Shown here: positions 39,108-48,053 of the stretch, piece by piece | How positions within the stretch are numbered: the first letter of the stretch is position 1 | How the letters are laid out: each line of letters opens with the position of its first letter | Assembly (NCBI RefSeq): GCF_020510565.1 | Contig: NZ_CP075189.1 | Location: forward strand, 3,462,501 to 3,526,500 | Length of the DNA stretch: 64,000 bases | Direction of reading: 5' to 3' | Origin: Ferribacterium limneticum | GTDB taxonomy: Bacteria > Pseudomonadota > Gammaproteobacteria > Burkholderiales > Rhodocyclaceae | Program-made: the position numbers and the translations under genes | Notes under the pieces: generated by a model | The model's database searches: none | The model's input: only the letters and a program-made list of their open reading frames with translations | Told to the model about the DNA's origin: nothing

Positions 39108-40110
39108 TCAGTTCAGGTAGGTTGAACAAGCCGCTCGCGTCGTGGCCGATCAGGCAGGGCGCCAGATAGAGCAGTAGTTCATCGACCAGACCTTCGCGCA
39201 ACAGCGAACCATTGAGCTTGAAGCCGGCTTCGGCATGCACCTCGTTGATGCCGCGCTGGGCAAGCAATTCGAGTAGCGCCTTGAGGTCAACCTTGCCGGC
39301 GCCGTCATTTAAAATTTCGACGAAATTTCCGGTTGACCGTAGCAATGCCATTTTTTCGGCATTTTCAACGGCGCCAACGATCAGCACCGGCTCGCCTTGC
39401 AGAACACGCGCCGTCAGCGGAATTTCCAGCCGGCTATCGACTACCACGCGCAAAGGCTGACGCGTCGTCGCCACATCGCGCACGGTCAGACTCGGATCGT
39501 CGTCGCGCACGGTGCCGATACCGGTCAGGATGGCGCAGGCACGGGCCCGCCAGGCGTGACCGTCACGCCGCGCATCGGGACCGGTGATCCACTGGCTGAC
39601 GCCGTTGTTGAGAGCCGTCTTTCCATCCAGACTGGCCGCCGCCTTGAGGCGCAACCACGGCCGGCCACGCGTCATGCGCGAGACAAAGCCAATGTTCAGT
39701 TCGCGCGCCTCGTTTTCCAGCAAACCGCTCGCCGTCTCGATACCAGCCGCCTGCAACAAGGCGAGGCCTTTGCCAGACACGAGCGGATTCGGATCGGTCA
39801 TTGCCGCCACGACGCGCGAAACGCCGGCAGCAATCAGCGCCTCGGCGCAGGGCGGCGTGCGGCCGTGATGGCTGCACGGCTCCAGCGTCACGTAAGCCGT
39901 CGCGCCCTTGGCTTTCTCGCCAGCGGCGCGCAGGGCATGGACTTCGGCATGCGGCTCGCCGGCTTTCTCGTGCCAGCCTTCGCCAACGATTTCACCGTCG
40001 CGGACCACGACGCAACCAACCCGCGGATTGGGCGATGTCGTCCACAGGCCGCGCTCAGCCAGCTGCAGGGCGCGCGCCATCATGCCGTAGTCGACGGCTG
40101 AAAAGCTCAT
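39022..40110 (-). CDS. ribD: Bifunctional riboflavin deaminase/reductase RibD
   Basis: The protein is 362 residues. The N-terminal deaminase domain carries the zinc motifs [11 protein letters not shown] and [11 protein letters not shown]. The C-terminal reductase domain (about 150-362) includes [18 protein letters not shown]. It makes the pyrimidine intermediate of riboflavin. The start overlaps the nrdR stop by 4 bases and the glyA-nrdR-ribD order is typical. The reductase domain holds a dispersed-motif copy. The 3' end overlaps moeB by 86 bases. Confidence 0.95.
   Translation of the reverse strand: MSFSAVDYGMMARALQLAERGLWTTSPNPRVGCVVVRDGEIVGEGWHEKAGEPHAEVHALRAAGEKAKGATAYVTLEPCSHHGRTPPCAEALIAAGVSRVVAAMTDPNPLVSGKGLALLQAAGIETASGLLENEARELNIGFVSRMTRGRPWLRLKAAASLDGKTALNNGVSQWITGPDARRDGHAWRARACAILTGIGTVRDDDPSLTVRDVATTRQPLRVVVDSRLEIPLTARVLQGEPVLIVGAVENAEKMALLRSTGNFVEILNDGAGKVDLKALLELLAQRGINEVHAEAGFKLNGSLLREGLVDELLLYLAPCLIGHDASGLFNLPELTRLDGKRRLKIRDLRQLGEDIRLIARFP
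39307..39340 (-). repeat. Dispersed core-plus-AT-tail element (in ribD)
   Basis: On the minus strand, ATTGCT precedes an exact core ACGGTCAACCGG, followed by AAATTTCG, TCG and AAATTTTAAAT. It encodes [12 protein letters not shown] in the RibD reductase domain. Confidence 0.8.
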
Positions 40111-40571
40111 TTTTTCTTGGAGGTTGGCGAAACTTCGCGGATCGCCTTGGAGAAGGCATCCACGTCTTCAAAGTTGCGATAGACCGAGGCGAAGCGGATG
40201 TAGGCCACTTTGTCGAGCTTCTTGAGCTCGCGCATGACCAGTTCGCCCAGTTGCTGTGTCGTCACCTCGCGCTCACCGGCGGAACGCAATCTTTCCTCGA
40301 TATCGGCGACAGCGGCATCGACCGATTCAATCGACACCGGCCGCTTGCGCAGCGCCAGTTCCAGACTGGCGCGCAGCTTGGCCCGGCTGAACTCGGTGCG
40401 CAGGCCATTTTTCTTGACCACTTGCGGCAGCTGGATTTCAGCCCGCTCGTAGGTGGTGAAACGCTTGTCACAGGCGTTGCACTTTCTGCGGCGACGAACG
40501 ACATCCGCCTCGTCGGAGAGGCGGGTATCAACAACCGCCGTGTCGTCGTTGCCGCAGAAGGGGCATTTCAC
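40107..40571 (-). CDS. nrdR: Transcriptional repressor NrdR
   Basis: The protein is 154 residues from GTG 40571 ([10 protein letters not shown] read with initiator Met). A zinc ribbon (CPFC and [13 protein letters not shown]) is followed by an ATP-cone (about 49-139). It represses ribonucleotide reductase genes by sensing ATP/dATP. The GTG start is chosen because the family always begins MxCPxC. A longer in-frame ATG adds 19 unconserved residues. Confidence 0.96.
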   Translation of the reverse strand: MKCPFCGNDDTAVVDTRLSDEADVVRRRRKCNACDKRFTTYERAEIQLPQVVKKNGLRTEFSRAKLRASLELALRKRPVSIESVDAAVADIEERLRSAGEREVTTQQLGELVMRELKKLDKVAYIRFASVYRNFEDVDAFSKAIREVSPTSKKK

Positions 40572-40640
40572 TTCAAACTCCCGAAAATTCCAGCGCGCCG
40601 CCCGAACAAGGCAGCGCCGTGCGGGCAAGCGCTGGAATTT

Positions 40641-41891
40641 TCACGCGCCGTAAACCGGGAACTTGGCGCACAAGGCAGCAACCTTGGCACGCACGGTGGC
40701 GGCAACGGCTTCGTCGTTCGGCGCCTCGAGCACGTCAGCCACCAGATGGGCGATGGTTTCAGCTTCGATTTCGGTGAAACCACGCGTCGTCATGGCCGGC
40801 GAACCGATGCGGATGCCGGAGGTAACGAACGGCTTCTGCGGGTCGTTCGGGATGCCGTTCTTGTTGACCGTGATGTGGGCGCGACCGAGGGCGGCTTCGG
40901 CTTCCTTGCCGGTGATGTTCTTGGCCCGCAGGTCGAGCAGGAAGACGTGGCTTTCGGTGCGACCGGAAACGATGCGCAGACCGCGCTCTTCGCCGAGTAC
41001 GCGGGCCATGACACGGGCGTTATTGATGACCTGTTCCTGGTAGTTCTTGAACTCCGGCGTCGCGGCTTCCTTGAAGGCGACGGCCTTGGCTGCGATGACG
41101 TGCTCGAGCGGGCCGCCTTGCAGGCCGGGGAAGATGGCGGAATTGAGGGCCTTTTCGTGCTCGGCCTTCATCAGGATGACGCCACCGCGCGGGCCGCGCA
41201 GAGTTTTGTGCGTGGTCGAGGTCACGACATCGGCGAAGGGCACCGGGTTCGGGTAGAAACCGGCGGCGATCAGGCCGGCGTAGTGAGCCATGTCCACCCA
41301 GAAAATGGCGCCGACTTCCTTGGCGATCCTGGCGAAGCGTTCCCAGTCGATACGCAGGGCGTAGGCCGAGGCGCCGGCGACGATGATCTTCGGCTTGTGC
41401 TCGCGGGCCAGCGCTTCCATCTTGTCGTAATCGATGGCTTCGTTGGCATCGAGGCCGTAGGAAACGACGTTGAACCACTTGCCGGACATGTTGAGCGCCA
41501 TGCCGTGGGTCAGGTGACCACCTTCGGCCAGGCTCATGCCCATGATGGTGTCGCCCGGCTTGGCAAAGGCCATGAGCACGGCCTGGTTGGCCTGCGAACC
41601 GGAATTCGGCTGGACGTTGGCGGCATCGGCGCCGAACAGCTTCTTCAAACGGTCGATGGCGATCTGCTCGACGACGTCGACGTATTCGCAGCCACCGTAG
41701 TAACGCTTGCCCGGGTAGCCTTCGGCATACTTGTTGGTGAGCTGGGAGCCCTGGGCTTCCATGACGGCCTTGCTCACGTAGTTTTCGGACGCGATCAGTT
41801 CGATGTGGTCTTCCTGACGCTGCACTTCGGCCTGCATGGCCTTCCAGAGTTCAGGATCAACTTTTGCCAGGGTGTCTTTCGCGGAAAACAT
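40641..41891 (-). CDS. glyA: Serine hydroxymethyltransferase
   Basis: This 416-residue PLP enzyme interconverts serine and glycine with tetrahydrofolate. The PLP lysine is in [16 protein letters not shown] (about residue 230). [19 protein letters not shown] and [18 protein letters not shown] are all family-typical. It is first of glyA-nrdR-ribD, with a 69-base gap before nrdR. Confidence 0.98.
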   Translation of the reverse strand: MFSAKDTLAKVDPELWKAMQAEVQRQEDHIELIASENYVSKAVMEAQGSQLTNKYAEGYPGKRYYGGCEYVDVVEQIAIDRLKKLFGADAANVQPNSGSQANQAVLMAFAKPGDTIMGMSLAEGGHLTHGMALNMSGKWFNVVSYGLDANEAIDYDKMEALAREHKPKIIVAGASAYALRIDWERFARIAKEVGAIFWVDMAHYAGLIAAGFYPNPVPFADVVTSTTHKTLRGPRGGVILMKAEHEKALNSAIFPGLQGGPLEHVIAAKAVAFKEAATPEFKNYQEQVINNARVMARVLGEERGLRIVSGRTESHVFLLDLRAKNITGKEAEAALGRAHITVNKNGIPNDPQKPFVTSGIRIGSPAMTTRGFTEIEAETIAHLVADVLEAPNDEAVAATVRAKVAALCAKFPVYGA

Positions 41892-41930
41892 GTCAAATGC
41901 CTCAAGCCATTGAAAAGGGGTCGAATTTTA

Positions 41931-42587
41931 TCATGCCGGAAGCTCGTCAAGGGCGCCCGGTTCGAGATGGTCGGTTTCGCCCCACGCATTCAGGCTCCAC
42001 TGGCCGTCCACAGTGGCAATCCAGTTGATCCCGGCGTTGGGAATCAGGAAATCGCGCGGCGTTTCCAGCGAGTTGCCACGGACAAAACGGTTGATGATAT
42101 CGAGCACGCCACCGTGCAGGACGATGGCGATGGTCTCGCCGGAATGGCGTGCCGCCAGTTCCTTGAGCTTGCCGGTCACGCGCTCGAACATGGTGATCAG
42201 GCTTTCGCCCTTCTCGAAATCGTAGTCGGCATTACGCCCTTCGAAGGCGGCGTAGCCTTCCGGATGATTGGCTTTCGCCTCGTCGTAAGTCAGCCCTTCG
42301 AAGACGCCGTAGCGCCGCTCGCGCATTTCCGGCACCGGTGTCGGCACCAGCCCGAGTTCGGCGCCAATTGATTGCGCCGTGGTCCATGCCCGCTTGAGAT
42401 CGCTGCTGTAGAGCGCGACAATGCCGGCCGATCTGAGCCAGCGCCCGGCCGCCATGGCCTGGCGCACACCGGTTTCGTTGAGGCCGATGTCGATCTGCCC
42501 CTGAATGCGCCGCTCGGCGTTCCATTCGGTCTCGCCGTGGCGCACCAGACAGATTTGCGTTGTCCGGGTTGTAGGGATTTCCACCAT
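41931..42587 (-). CDS. Histidine phosphatase (phosphoglycerate mutase-like)
   Basis: The protein is 218 residues from MVEIPTTRTTQICLVRHGETEWN. The RHGE motif carries the phospho-accepting histidine (about 16) and the second histidine is in AIVLHGGVLDII. The cofactor-dependent mutase fold is shared with CobC-type and broad-specificity phosphatases, so the substrate is not certain. An upstream ATG adds 16 residues lacking conservation and would overlap the dctQ promoter region. Confidence 0.85.
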   Translation of the reverse strand: MVEIPTTRTTQICLVRHGETEWNAERRIQGQIDIGLNETGVRQAMAAGRWLRSAGIVALYSSDLKRAWTTAQSIGAELGLVPTPVPEMRERRYGVFEGLTYDEAKANHPEGYAAFEGRNADYDFEKGESLITMFERVTGKLKELAARHSGETIAIVLHGGVLDIINRFVRGNSLETPRDFLIPNAGINWIATVDGQWSLNAWGETDHLEPGALDELPA

Positions 42588-42687
42588 TCTCTGCCTCTCG
42601 CCTTCGCTGTAAATTTGGCCCACTTTGATTTTCAATTTACCCCGGCCTTAGAAGCCGGGAATTCTATCAACCGAGGAGGACTTTTTC

Positions 42688-43281
42688 GTGACCCTTCTGC
42701 TCAAGCTCTCGCAGCTGATCGACTGGCTCAATGAGCGCGTCGGCAAAGCTGCATTCTGGCTGGTGCTGGTGATGACCATCATCTGCGCCAGCAACGCCAG
42801 TTACCGCTTTATCTTCAATGACAGTTCAAACGGCCTGCTGGAAATCCAGTGGTACCTGTTCGCTGCTGTTTTCCTGCTTTGCTCACCTTATACCCTGCAA
42901 AAAAACGAGCACGTCCGTATCGACGTGCTGTCCGGCAAGTTGTCGCCGCGCGGTCTGGCCGTCATCGACATCATCGGCACCTTGTTCTTCTTGCTGCCGA
43001 TGGTGGTTACCGTACTCTGGCTATCACTGCCGCTGGTCGCCGAATCGTACAAGATCCAGGAAATGTCCTCCAATGCCGGAGGCCTGATTCGCTGGCCGGT
43101 CAAGATCCTGCTACCCATCGGCTTCACGCTGCTCGCCCTGCAGGGCATATCCGAGCTGATCAAGCGCATTGGCTTCCTGGCCGGACGAATTGACGACCCG
43201 AACAACAAGGAAAAGGGCCCGACGGCCGAAGAAGAACTGGCCGCAGCCATCGCTGCAGCCAAAGCACAGGAGGCCAAATAA
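42688..43281 (+). CDS. dctQ: TRAP transporter small permease DctQ
   Basis: This 197-residue membrane protein has four transmembrane helices (about 20-42, 55-75, 95-118, 135-158), with the family-like WYLFAAVFLLCSPYTLQKNEHVRIDVL. The C-terminal tail is charged (EEELAAAIAAAKAQEAK). It starts with GTG 42688 after a GGAGGA ribosome site and overlaps dctM by one base. With DctM it forms the sodium-driven permease for organic acids. Confidence 0.93.
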   Translation: MTLLLKLSQLIDWLNERVGKAAFWLVLVMTIICASNASYRFIFNDSSNGLLEIQWYLFAAVFLLCSPYTLQKNEHVRIDVLSGKLSPRGLAVIDIIGTLFFLLPMVVTVLWLSLPLVAESYKIQEMSSNAGGLIRWPVKILLPIGFTLLALQGISELIKRIGFLAGRIDDPNNKEKGPTAEEELAAAIAAAKAQEAK

Positions 43282-44777
43282 TGGCGGAGTTCATGATTGC
43301 CAACATGGCACCGCTGATGTTTGGCGCGCTTGTTCTATTCCTCCTTTTCGGCTATCCGGTCGCCTTCGCGCTGGCTGCCAACGGCATTTTCTTCGGCCTG
43401 ATCGGCATTGAACTCGGCCTGCTCCACCCGGCACTCTTTCAGGCTCTGCCGGAGCGGATCTTCGGCATCATGGCCAACGACACCTTGCTGGCCATCCCGT
43501 TCTTCACCTTCATGGGACTGATCCTCGAGCGATCGGGCATGGCCGAAGACCTGCTCGACACCATCGGCCAGCTATTCGGCCCGATGCGCGGCGGCCTGGC
43601 CTACGCGGTCATCTTCGTCGGCGCCCTGCTTGCTGCGACGACCGGCGTGGTTGCCGCCTCGGTCATCTCGATGGGCCTGATCTCGCTGCCCATCATGCTC
43701 CGCTACGGTTACGACAAGCGACTGGCCTCCGGCGTCATCGCCGCTTCCGGCACGCTGGCCCAGATCATTCCACCGTCGCTGGTGCTGATCATCATGGCCG
43801 ACCAGCTCGGCAAGTCGGTTGGCGACATGTACGAAGGCGCTTTCGTCCCGGGCCTGATTCTGACAGGGCTGTACGTCGGTTACGTCTTTGTACTGTCGAT
43901 CATCAAACCAGCCACGTGCCCGGCCCTGCCGCCGGAAGCCCGCACCCTGCGTGGTTTCAAGCTATTGCTTCGCGTGCTGACTACGCTGGTTCCGCCGCTG
44001 GTCCTCATTTTCCTGGTTCTCGGCACCATTTTCCTCGGCATTGCGACGCCGACCGAGGGCGGCGCCATGGGTGCAGCCGGTGCGCTGATTCTGGCCATCG
44101 CCCGCAAACGCCTGAGCTTCAAGCTGCTCAAGCAGGCCATGGAAACGACCGGCAAGCTGTCGTCGTTCGTGATCTTCATCCTCGTCGGCTCGACGGTTTT
44201 CGGCCTGATCTTCCGAGGCGTCAATGGCGACCTGTGGGTCGAACACCTGCTGCTCGGACTGCCCGGCGGCCAGGTCGGCTTCCTGATTGTGGTCAACCTG
44301 CTGGTCTTCATACTCGCCTTCTTCCTCGACTTTTTCGAACTGTCCTTCATCATCGTGCCGCTGCTCGCCCCGGTGGCCGACAAGCTGGGCATCGATCTGG
44401 TCTGGTTCGGCGTGCTCCTCGCGGTCAATATGCAGACTTCGTTCATGCATCCGCCTTTCGGCTTCGCGCTGTTCTACCTGCGCTCGGTGGCCCCCAGTTC
44501 GATCAAGACGACCGACATTTATTGGGGTGCCATTCCCTTCGTCTGCATCCAGATCATCATGGTCGCGCTGATCATCATCTTCCCGAACATCGTCAGCTAC
44601 GGCGACGAGGCGCAGAAAGAACAGCAGCGCCTGGAGAAGGAAGGCAAAGCGCCGGCCGCCATCGATCTCGACTCGCTCATGAAACAGAGCGAAGAGGAAC
44701 CCGACGAAAAGAAGGAAGGCAACGAGGACGCGGATGCGGCAGCCCTGCTCAAGGGCCTGCAGAGCGACAGCAAGTAA
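43281..44777 (+). CDS. dctM: TRAP transporter large permease DctM
   Basis: This 498-residue protein has about 12 membrane helices. Family motifs: LLAIPFFTFMGLILERSGMAE, ATTGVVAASVISMGLISLP, ASGTLAQIIPPSLVLIIMADQ and TPTEGGAMGA. Its charged C-terminal tail (about residues 440-498) is longer than I expect for the family. The matching receptors are probably the two dctP genes 3 kb downstream on the other strand. Confidence 0.95.
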   Translation: MAEFMIANMAPLMFGALVLFLLFGYPVAFALAANGIFFGLIGIELGLLHPALFQALPERIFGIMANDTLLAIPFFTFMGLILERSGMAEDLLDTIGQLFGPMRGGLAYAVIFVGALLAATTGVVAASVISMGLISLPIMLRYGYDKRLASGVIAASGTLAQIIPPSLVLIIMADQLGKSVGDMYEGAFVPGLILTGLYVGYVFVLSIIKPATCPALPPEARTLRGFKLLLRVLTTLVPPLVLIFLVLGTIFLGIATPTEGGAMGAAGALILAIARKRLSFKLLKQAMETTGKLSSFVIFILVGSTVFGLIFRGVNGDLWVEHLLLGLPGGQVGFLIVVNLLVFILAFFLDFFELSFIIVPLLAPVADKLGIDLVWFGVLLAVNMQTSFMHPPFGFALFYLRSVAPSSIKTTDIYWGAIPFVCIQIIMVALIIIFPNIVSYGDEAQKEQQRLEKEGKAPAAIDLDSLMKQSEEEPDEKKEGNEDADAAALLKGLQSDSK

Positions 44778-44797
44778 TTTCGCCAGCTCGCATCAGG

Positions 44798-44826
44798 GCG
44801 GGGTCTGCGGACCCCGCTTTTTTTTC
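44798..44826 (+). terminator. Terminator after dctM
   Basis: GCGGGGTC, loop TGCG, GACCCCGC and then nine T, 20 bases after the dctM stop. Confidence 0.9.
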
Positions 44827-44833
44827 GTCCTGC

Positions 44834-45757
44834 TCAGGGGATGAAGGGCAGGGCCAGTTCGCTGGTGTCGGTCGCCCTGGCCGAGAAACGCAGGCACTCG
44901 TCGATGAACATTTGGGTTGCGGTGCTGACATGGCGCTGGCGCTGGCGGACGAACTGGAAGCGCCGGCGTAGCGCCAGTTCCGGCGTTTTGATCTCGACCA
45001 GACTGCCGCGCCGCAGTGCTTCGCGCAGCGATAACCGCGACAGGCAGCCGATGCCCAGGCCGGATTCGACGGCGCGCTTGATGGCCTCGGTATGCTCCAG
45101 CTGCAGACAGACGTCGGGATCCACGCCGACAGCCCGTACGGCTCGGTCGAACAGGGCGCGCGTTCCCGAACCCGGTTCGCGGACTATCCATTTTTGCGCC
45201 GCCAGCGCGGTCGACCGCGCCGATCCGGCCGCCGCCAGAGGATGTGAGGGGGCGCAGAAGACGACCAGTTCGTCATCGAGCCAGGGTTCGAAAATCAGAT
45301 CGGAATCACTGGCTTCGCCCTCGATCAAGCCGAGATCGAGCTCGAAGCGGCGCAGGCGTTCGATCACCTGCTGCGTGTTGCAGACACTGAGATCGACCCG
45401 GCTGCCGGGATTCTTTTGCAGGTATTCAACGACCACCAGCGTGGCCAGATAGTTGCCAATAGTTAGTGTCGCCCCGACGGCAACCGGGGCCAGACGACCG
45501 CCAGCCAGGTAGCCCTCGACCTCACCGGCCCGGGCCAGAATATCTTCGGCCTGCGGCAGCAAGCCGCGCCCGCTGCCATTGAGGCGCAGCGATTTGCCGA
45601 TGCGGTCGAACAGCGGGCAATCGAAATGGCGCTCCAGCTCGAGCAGGGCCGTGCTCGCTGCCGATTGCGACATGTTGAGCTGCGCCGCCGCCCGCGAAAC
45701 ATTTTCCAGACGGGCGATGGCGGCAAAGACTTCGATCTGGCGCAGCGTAATTTTCAT
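44834..45757 (-). CDS. LysR-family transcriptional regulator
   Basis: The protein is 307 residues. The N-terminal winged helix reads LRQIEVFAAIARLENVSRAA and SQSAASTALLELE, followed by a CbbR/CysB-like effector domain (about 90-300). It is divergent from fpr with a 98-base gap. The same arrangement, with FinR activating fpr under redox stress, is known in Pseudomonas, so control of fpr is the leading inference. Control of the TRAP genes on its other side is an alternative. Confidence 0.88.
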   Translation of the reverse strand: MKITLRQIEVFAAIARLENVSRAAAQLNMSQSAASTALLELERHFDCPLFDRIGKSLRLNGSGRGLLPQAEDILARAGEVEGYLAGGRLAPVAVGATLTIGNYLATLVVVEYLQKNPGSRVDLSVCNTQQVIERLRRFELDLGLIEGEASDSDLIFEPWLDDELVVFCAPSHPLAAAGSARSTALAAQKWIVREPGSGTRALFDRAVRAVGVDPDVCLQLEHTEAIKRAVESGLGIGCLSRLSLREALRRGSLVEIKTPELALRRRFQFVRQRQRHVSTATQMFIDECLRFSARATDTSELALPFIP

Positions 45758-45855
45758 ATCTGAATTTTAGATGACTGATATACAAATTACCCGCTTTTAT
45801 CAATAAACGATGCCGCCTAATATCGGTCTCATTCTGCACAAGAAGGAGCATCAGC

Positions 45856-46635
45856 ATGAGCAACCTGGCCACCGAAACCGTCACTTCCGTCCATCACTGG
45901 AACGACAGTCTGTTCACCTTCCGCACCACCCGCGACCCCGGCCTGCGCTTCACCAACGGCCAGTTCGTGATGATCGGTCTGGAAGTCGATGGCCGCCCGC
46001 TGACCCGCGCCTACAGCATCGCCAGCGCCAACCATGAGGAATATCTCGAGTTCTTCAGCATCAAGGTCCAGGACGGCCCGCTGACTTCCCGTCTGCAGCA
46101 CCTCAAGCCGGGCGACCCCTTGCTGGTCAGCAAGAAGCCCACCGGCACGCTGGTATTGCGCGACCTCAAGCCGGGCAAACGCCTGTTCATGTTCGCCACC
46201 GGCACCGGCCTGGCGCCTTTCATGAGCCTGATCCACGATCCGGAAACCTACGAGCGCTTCGAAAAAGTCATCCTCATTCACGGCGTCCGCTGGACCAATG
46301 AACTGGCCTACCACGACTACATCGAGCAGGATCTCAAGGAGCACGAGTACTTCGCCGACTGGGTCAAGGAAAAGCTCATTTACTACCCGACAGTGACGCG
46401 CGAACCCTTCCGCAACGAGGGGCGCCTGACCGACCTGATCGAATCCGGGAAATTCTTTACCGACATCGGCCAGCCGCCGCTCGACCCGGCCACCGACCGC
46501 GCCATGATCTGCGGCAGCCCGGCCATGCTCGAAGACACGGCTGCCATGCTCGACGCTCGCGGCTTCGAAGTCGGCAACCATCACACCGGCAAGCTCGGCG
46601 ACTACGTGATCGAACGCGCCTTTGTTGAAAAATAG
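45856..46635 (+). CDS. fpr: Ferredoxin/flavodoxin-NADP+ reductase
   Basis: The protein is 259 residues. The FAD site RPLTRAYSIASAN (RxYS) lies at about 50-62. The NADP site is FATGTGLAPFMSLI and the C terminus ends IERAFVEK, as in bacterial subclass I Fpr. It supplies electrons to ferredoxins or flavodoxin in redox and iron stress. The start is preceded by AAGGAG at 45842. A dispersed-motif copy straddles its stop codon. Confidence 0.93.
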   Translation: MSNLATETVTSVHHWNDSLFTFRTTRDPGLRFTNGQFVMIGLEVDGRPLTRAYSIASANHEEYLEFFSIKVQDGPLTSRLQHLKPGDPLLVSKKPTGTLVLRDLKPGKRLFMFATGTGLAPFMSLIHDPETYERFEKVILIHGVRWTNELAYHDYIEQDLKEHEYFADWVKEKLIYYPTVTREPFRNEGRLTDLIESGKFFTDIGQPPLDPATDRAMICGSPAMLEDTAAMLDARGFEVGNHHTGKLGDYVIERAFVEK

Positions 46636-46656
46636 CCATTTTTTCCGGTTGACCGT
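46625..46656 (-). repeat. Dispersed core-plus-AT-tail element (fpr end)
   Basis: On the minus strand there is an exact core ACGGTCAACCGG, then AAAAAA, TGGC and TATTTTTCAAC. The AT tail reaches into the last codons of fpr. Confidence 0.8.
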
Positions 46657-46793
46657 GGGAAATGGGCCGGGCTATCGTGAGAATAGCCAAAATGAATTGG
46701 CGGCGCGCCAGCCAGACGCGCATCATTCAATCGTTGCCTGACCAGTTTGTTTTTCTGGTCAAAGGTCCACCTGATCAACGAAGGGAGAAAATC

Positions 46794-47255
46794 ATGGATA
46801 TCGGAATCACCAAGAAGGATCGCGAAAAAATCGCCGACGGCTTGTCCCATCTGCTCGCCGACTCGTTCACCCTCTACCTGAAAACCCACAACTTCCACTG
46901 GAACGTCACCGGCCCGATGTTCAACACGCTGCACGTGATGTTCATGGACCAATACACTGAACTGTGGAACGCCCTGGATCTGATCGCCGAACGCATCCGC
47001 GCCCTGGGCGTCGCCGCCCCCGGCACCTACAGCGAATTCGCCAAGCTCACGGTAATCAAGGAAAGCGAAGGCAAGGTCTCGGCCGAGGACATGATCAAGC
47101 AACTGGTCGCCGGTCAGGAAGCCGTCACCAAGACCGCCCGCGGCATCTTCGCCATCGTCGACAAGGCCGGCGACGAACCAACCGCCGACCTGCTGACCCA
47201 GCGCATGCAGATTCATGAAAAGAATGCCTGGATGCTGCGCAGCCTGCTGGAATAA
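46794..47255 (+). CDS. dps: Dps/ferritin-like DNA-protection protein
   Basis: The protein is 153 residues from [17 protein letters not shown]. The ferroxidase residues are in [18 protein letters not shown] and [23 protein letters not shown]. It forms 12-subunit cages that store iron and consume peroxide. AAGGGAG precedes the start at 46781-46787. An upstream in-frame ATG would add 44 unrelated residues. Its place after fpr suits a shared oxidative-stress theme, but a 158-base gap separates them. Confidence 0.93.
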   Translation: MDIGITKKDREKIADGLSHLLADSFTLYLKTHNFHWNVTGPMFNTLHVMFMDQYTELWNALDLIAERIRALGVAAPGTYSEFAKLTVIKESEGKVSAEDMIKQLVAGQEAVTKTARGIFAIVDKAGDEPTADLLTQRMQIHEKNAWMLRSLLE

Positions 47256-47263
47256 CAGACTTC

Positions 47264-47297
47264 ACGGTCAACCAGAAAAAAAGGCCAAAATCAAAAA
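47264..47297 (+). repeat. Dispersed core-plus-AT-tail element (after dps)
   Basis: Core ACGGTCAACCAG (one mismatch), then AAAAAAA, GGCC and AAAATCAAAAA. It lies 8 bases after the dps stop and just before the terminator. Confidence 0.75.
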
Positions 47298-47298
47298 G

Positions 47299-47321
47299 CC
47301 CGCGAACTTCGCGGGTTTTTT
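47299..47321 (+). terminator. Terminator after dps
   Basis: CCCGCGA, loop ACT, TCGCGGG and then six T. Confidence 0.85.
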
Positions 47322-47376
47322 ATTGCCTACACAATGCGAACAGCATCGCTAAACGACATCGCACGAGGAGGAGAAA

Positions 47377-47997
47377 ATGACCCATTTATTGCCCACAAAA
47401 ATCCGGCCCGGCATGCTGGCTCTGGCACTGCTGGCTAGCGGTCTGGCTCACGCGCAGAACGTGGAACGTCCAGCCATCGAAGTTGGCGATCGCTGGAAAT
47501 ATGAAACGAAAGACGGGCTTACCCAACTGGTCACCGGGCAAACCGAACGCATCATCACAGCCACCGACAACGACCGGATCGAGGCAACGGAAAATGGCAG
47601 CCCGGCAATCTACACCACCGAATGGAACCCACTGGAAACACCGGAAAGCCGTTTCGAGCCCGCTTCCCGTGCATTCAAATTCCCCCTGGCCGTGGGCGAC
47701 AAGTGGCGCCACGAAGGCAAGACCTTGAACAAGGCGACCGGTTCTGACGGGCGCAGCCAGTACGAAGTCAAGGTCGTCGGCCAGGAAAAAATAACCGTTC
47801 CAGCAGGCAGTTTCGACGCCTACAAGCTGGTCATGGAGGGCTACTTCACTGTCCACAATATGGGCAACAGCAGAAGCTTCCCCTTTACCCGAACCTACTG
47901 GTATGCCCCGAGCGTGAAGGCCAGCGTAAAAATAGAAAACGATGCGCCCCGCAACAACTGGCGCATGGAATTGATCGAGTTCGGCAAGAAGCTCTGA
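47377..47997 (+). CDS. Exported protein of unknown function
   Basis: This 206-residue protein has a signal peptide (about 1-26, ending ASGLAHAQ). The body is beta-rich: AIEVGDRWKYETKDGLTQLVTGQ, a central FKFPLAVGDKWRHEGK that echoes the first VGDRWKYE, and ITVPAGSFDAYKLVMEGYF. VGDxWxYE repeats and the VPAGSFDAYKV motif recur in secreted proteins of unknown role. GAGGAGG precedes the start. It stands alone between two terminators, each next to a dispersed-motif copy. Confidence 0.65.
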   Translation: MTHLLPTKIRPGMLALALLASGLAHAQNVERPAIEVGDRWKYETKDGLTQLVTGQTERIITATDNDRIEATENGSPAIYTTEWNPLETPESRFEPASRAFKFPLAVGDKWRHEGKTLNKATGSDGRSQYEVKVVGQEKITVPAGSFDAYKLVMEGYFTVHNMGNSRSFPFTRTYWYAPSVKASVKIENDAPRNNWRMELIEFGKKL

Positions 47998-48004
47998 ACA
48001 CCCA

Positions 48005-48033
48005 TAAAAAAACCGCGAATTTCGCGGTTTTTT
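48005..48033. terminator. Bidirectional terminator between the exported protein and dctP1
   Basis: AAAAAACCGCGAA and TTCGCGGTTTTTT form an almost perfect inverted repeat between two convergent genes. Its right arm doubles as the AT tract of the dispersed element at 48016-48045. Confidence 0.85.
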
Positions 48034-48045
48034 CGGGTTGACCGT
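48016..48045 (-). repeat. Dispersed core-plus-AT-tail element (dctP1 end)
   Basis: On the minus strand, GCC precedes core ACGGTCAACCCG (one mismatch), followed by AAAAAA, CCGCG and AAATTC. Confidence 0.7.
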
Positions 48046-48053
48046 GGCGCGCC

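Noticed and set aside
40868..40882. GTTGACCGTGA in glyA as another copy of the dispersed motif
   Set aside because: It lacks the CCG part of the core and the AT tail, and encodes the conserved HITVNKNG segment of SHMT.
39801..42371. A very long plus-strand frame (856 codons) opposite glyA, nrdR and the phosphatase gene
   Set aside because: It is antisense to three clear genes and exists because their GC-rich third positions remove stop codons on the other strand. It has no recognisable domain.
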